From contig DHWK01000136.1 of assembly GCA_002413145.1 (NCBI GenBank), positions 1 to 5,785 on the forward strand: 5,785 nt of DNA, in the 5' to 3' direction. Every line of letters begins with the position of its first letter. Within the stretch, counting starts at the first letter, position 1. Position numbers and translations under genes: made by a program. The notes under the pieces were generated by a model, which saw only the letters and a list, made by a program, of their open reading frames with translations, made no database searches and was not told the DNA's origin. Source of the DNA: a bacterium UBP12_UBA5184. GTDB lineage: Bacteria > Vulcanimicrobiota > Vulcanimicrobiia > Vulcanimicrobiales > Vulcanimicrobiaceae. Positions 4,986-5,785 of this stretch are shown piece after piece.

Positions 4986-5785
4986 GTGAACACGCCGGAC
5001 GACGAAAAACGCATCAACGCGATCCGCATGCTCTCGATCGACGCGGTGCAGAAGGCAAACTCGGGTCATCCGGGCCTCCCCCTCGGCGCGGCGGCGATGG
5101 CCTACACACTTTGGACGCGGCACCTGCGCTTCAATGCCGCCGATACGCATTGGAGCAACCGCGACCGCTTCGTCCTGAGCGCCGGTCACGGGTCGATGCT
5201 TCTCTACTCGCTCATCTATCTGACCGGGATGGGGCTCGATCTCGGCGATCTGAAGAATTTTCGCCAGCTCGGCAGCCGGACGCCGGGCCATCCCGAAGCG
5301 CACCTGACGCCCGGCATCGAGGTCACGACCGGCCCGCTCGGACAAGGTTTCGCCAACGCCGTCGGCCTCGCCATCGCCGAAGCGCATCTCGCGGCGACCT
5401 ACAATCATCAGCAGAGCATCGTCGATCACCACACTTATTGCATCGCCTCCGACGGCGACTTGATGGAAGGCATCGCCTCCGAAGCCGCCTCGCTCGCCGG
5501 CCACCTCAAACTCGGCAAGCTCGTCGTCCTCTACGACGACAACCAAGTTTCACTCGCCGCGCCGACCGACGTAACGTTTACCGAAGACAAAGTCGGACGC
5601 TTTGCGGCCTACGGCTGGCACACGCAACAGGTCGATCGCGACAACGGGAACGACGTCGCCGAACTCGACGAAACGCTCGCCGCAGCCAAAGCCGACCCGC
5701 GCCCGTCGTTCATCGCCGTACGCACGATCCTCGGCTACGGCTCGCCGCGGGCCAACACGTTTGCCGCCCACGGCGAACCGCTCGG
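4986..5785 (+). CDS. tkt: Transketolase, N-terminal thiamine-diphosphate domain (3' partial)
   Basis: Transketolase moves two-carbon ketol units between sugar phosphates in the pentose-phosphate pathway and Calvin-type cycles. It is a cytoplasmic homodimer using thiamine diphosphate and a divalent cation. The visible 266 residues are the first 40% or so of a protein of about 660; the frame is open at the window end. Landmarks are H28 in NSGHPGLPLG, H68 in SAGHGSMLLY, TPGHPE with H102, and TTGPLGQG (114-121). The cofactor/metal motif is SDGDLMEG (155-162) with D156 and E161, closed by YDDN with N186. ILGYGSPRANTF then AHG (about 261-263) is the conserved segment before the domain linker. All recognised catalytic and cofactor residues in this part are present. 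Cys152 in the CIASDGD strand and the FTEDKVG loop look normal. The start is GTG 4986, supported by GGAGG 4 nt upstream and by the short MNTPDDEKRINAIR lead-in typical of the family. Confidence 0.95.
   Translation, partial: MNTPDDEKRINAIRMLSIDAVQKANSGHPGLPLGAAAMAYTLWTRHLRFNAADTHWSNRDRFVLSAGHGSMLLYSLIYLTGMGLDLGDLKNFRQLGSRTPGHPEAHLTPGIEVTTGPLGQGFANAVGLAIAEAHLAATYNHQQSIVDHHTYCIASDGDLMEGIASEAASLAGHLKLGKLVVLYDDNQVSLAAPTDVTFTEDKVGRFAAYGWHTQQVDRDNGNDVAELDETLAAAKADPRPSFIAVRTILGYGSPRANTFAAHGEPL

Noticed and set aside
4824..5546. Long open minus-strand frame continuing dapD upstream
   Set aside because: It is antisense to the clearly real transketolase and not DapD-like. High GC keeps antisense frames open.
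1..5785. Search for tRNA, rRNA, CRISPR array, insertion sequence or attachment site
   Set aside because: No repeat-spacer periodicity, terminal inverted repeats, transposase motifs or tRNA-like cloverleaf were seen by eye; almost all the sequence is accounted for by the seven genes.

Overview
The window is a compact, GC-rich bacterial chromosomal segment holding seven protein genes with little non-coding space. Nothing in it looks mobile: I see no transposase, integrase, tRNA, rRNA or CRISPR repeat. The genes are core or near-core metabolism: an aldehyde dehydrogenase, lysine/diaminopimelate biosynthesis and transketolase. Use of the succinylase branch (dapD) indicates a bacterium. A lipoprotein lipobox suggests an envelope with lipidated exported proteins. 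I cannot fix the phylum from sequence alone. The high GC, dense packing and frequent GTG/TTG starts would fit several GC-rich Gram-negative or candidate phyla.

Layout. (1) 1-2578, plus strand, is a tightly packed three-gene run. It starts with a 5'-truncated succinate-semialdehyde dehydrogenase of the Sad/YneI type. Next comes an exported lipoprotein that looks like a type I periplasmic binding protein (Liv/Peripla_BP_6-like). Last is a small DoxX-family membrane protein. Neighbouring genes touch or overlap, and the second and third both have ambiguous start codons. (2) 2586-2771, minus strand, encodes a 61-residue single-pass membrane protein with a very good ribosome binding site. It converges on doxX with only 7 bp between the two stop codons. 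(3) 2842-4823, minus strand, is a dapD-aminotransferase pair overlapping by 4 nt (GTGA). The aminotransferase most probably supplies the DapC step that follows DapD. (4) 4824-4985 is a divergent intergenic region with two odd-length perfect palindromes, one containing a -10-like hexamer. (5) 4986 to the window end, plus strand, is the N-terminal thiamine-diphosphate domain of transketolase, truncated by the window edge.

How the genes relate. dapD and the aminotransferase would catalyse consecutive steps, tetrahydrodipicolinate to N-succinyl-2-amino-6-ketopimelate to N-succinyl-LL-diaminopimelate, and so feed lysine and peptidoglycan. Transketolase is transcribed divergently and serves the pentose-phosphate or Calvin-type carbon rearrangements. 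The plus-strand run does not form a textbook pathway. The binding protein has no permease or ATPase beside it here, so its link to the dehydrogenase is open.

Overall this is mostly an ordinary housekeeping region. The points worth a second look are the unusual start codons of two adjacent genes, the orphan cysteine-rich binding lipoprotein, the small membrane protein and the paired palindromes between dapD and tkt. I found no convincing evidence of an undescribed system.
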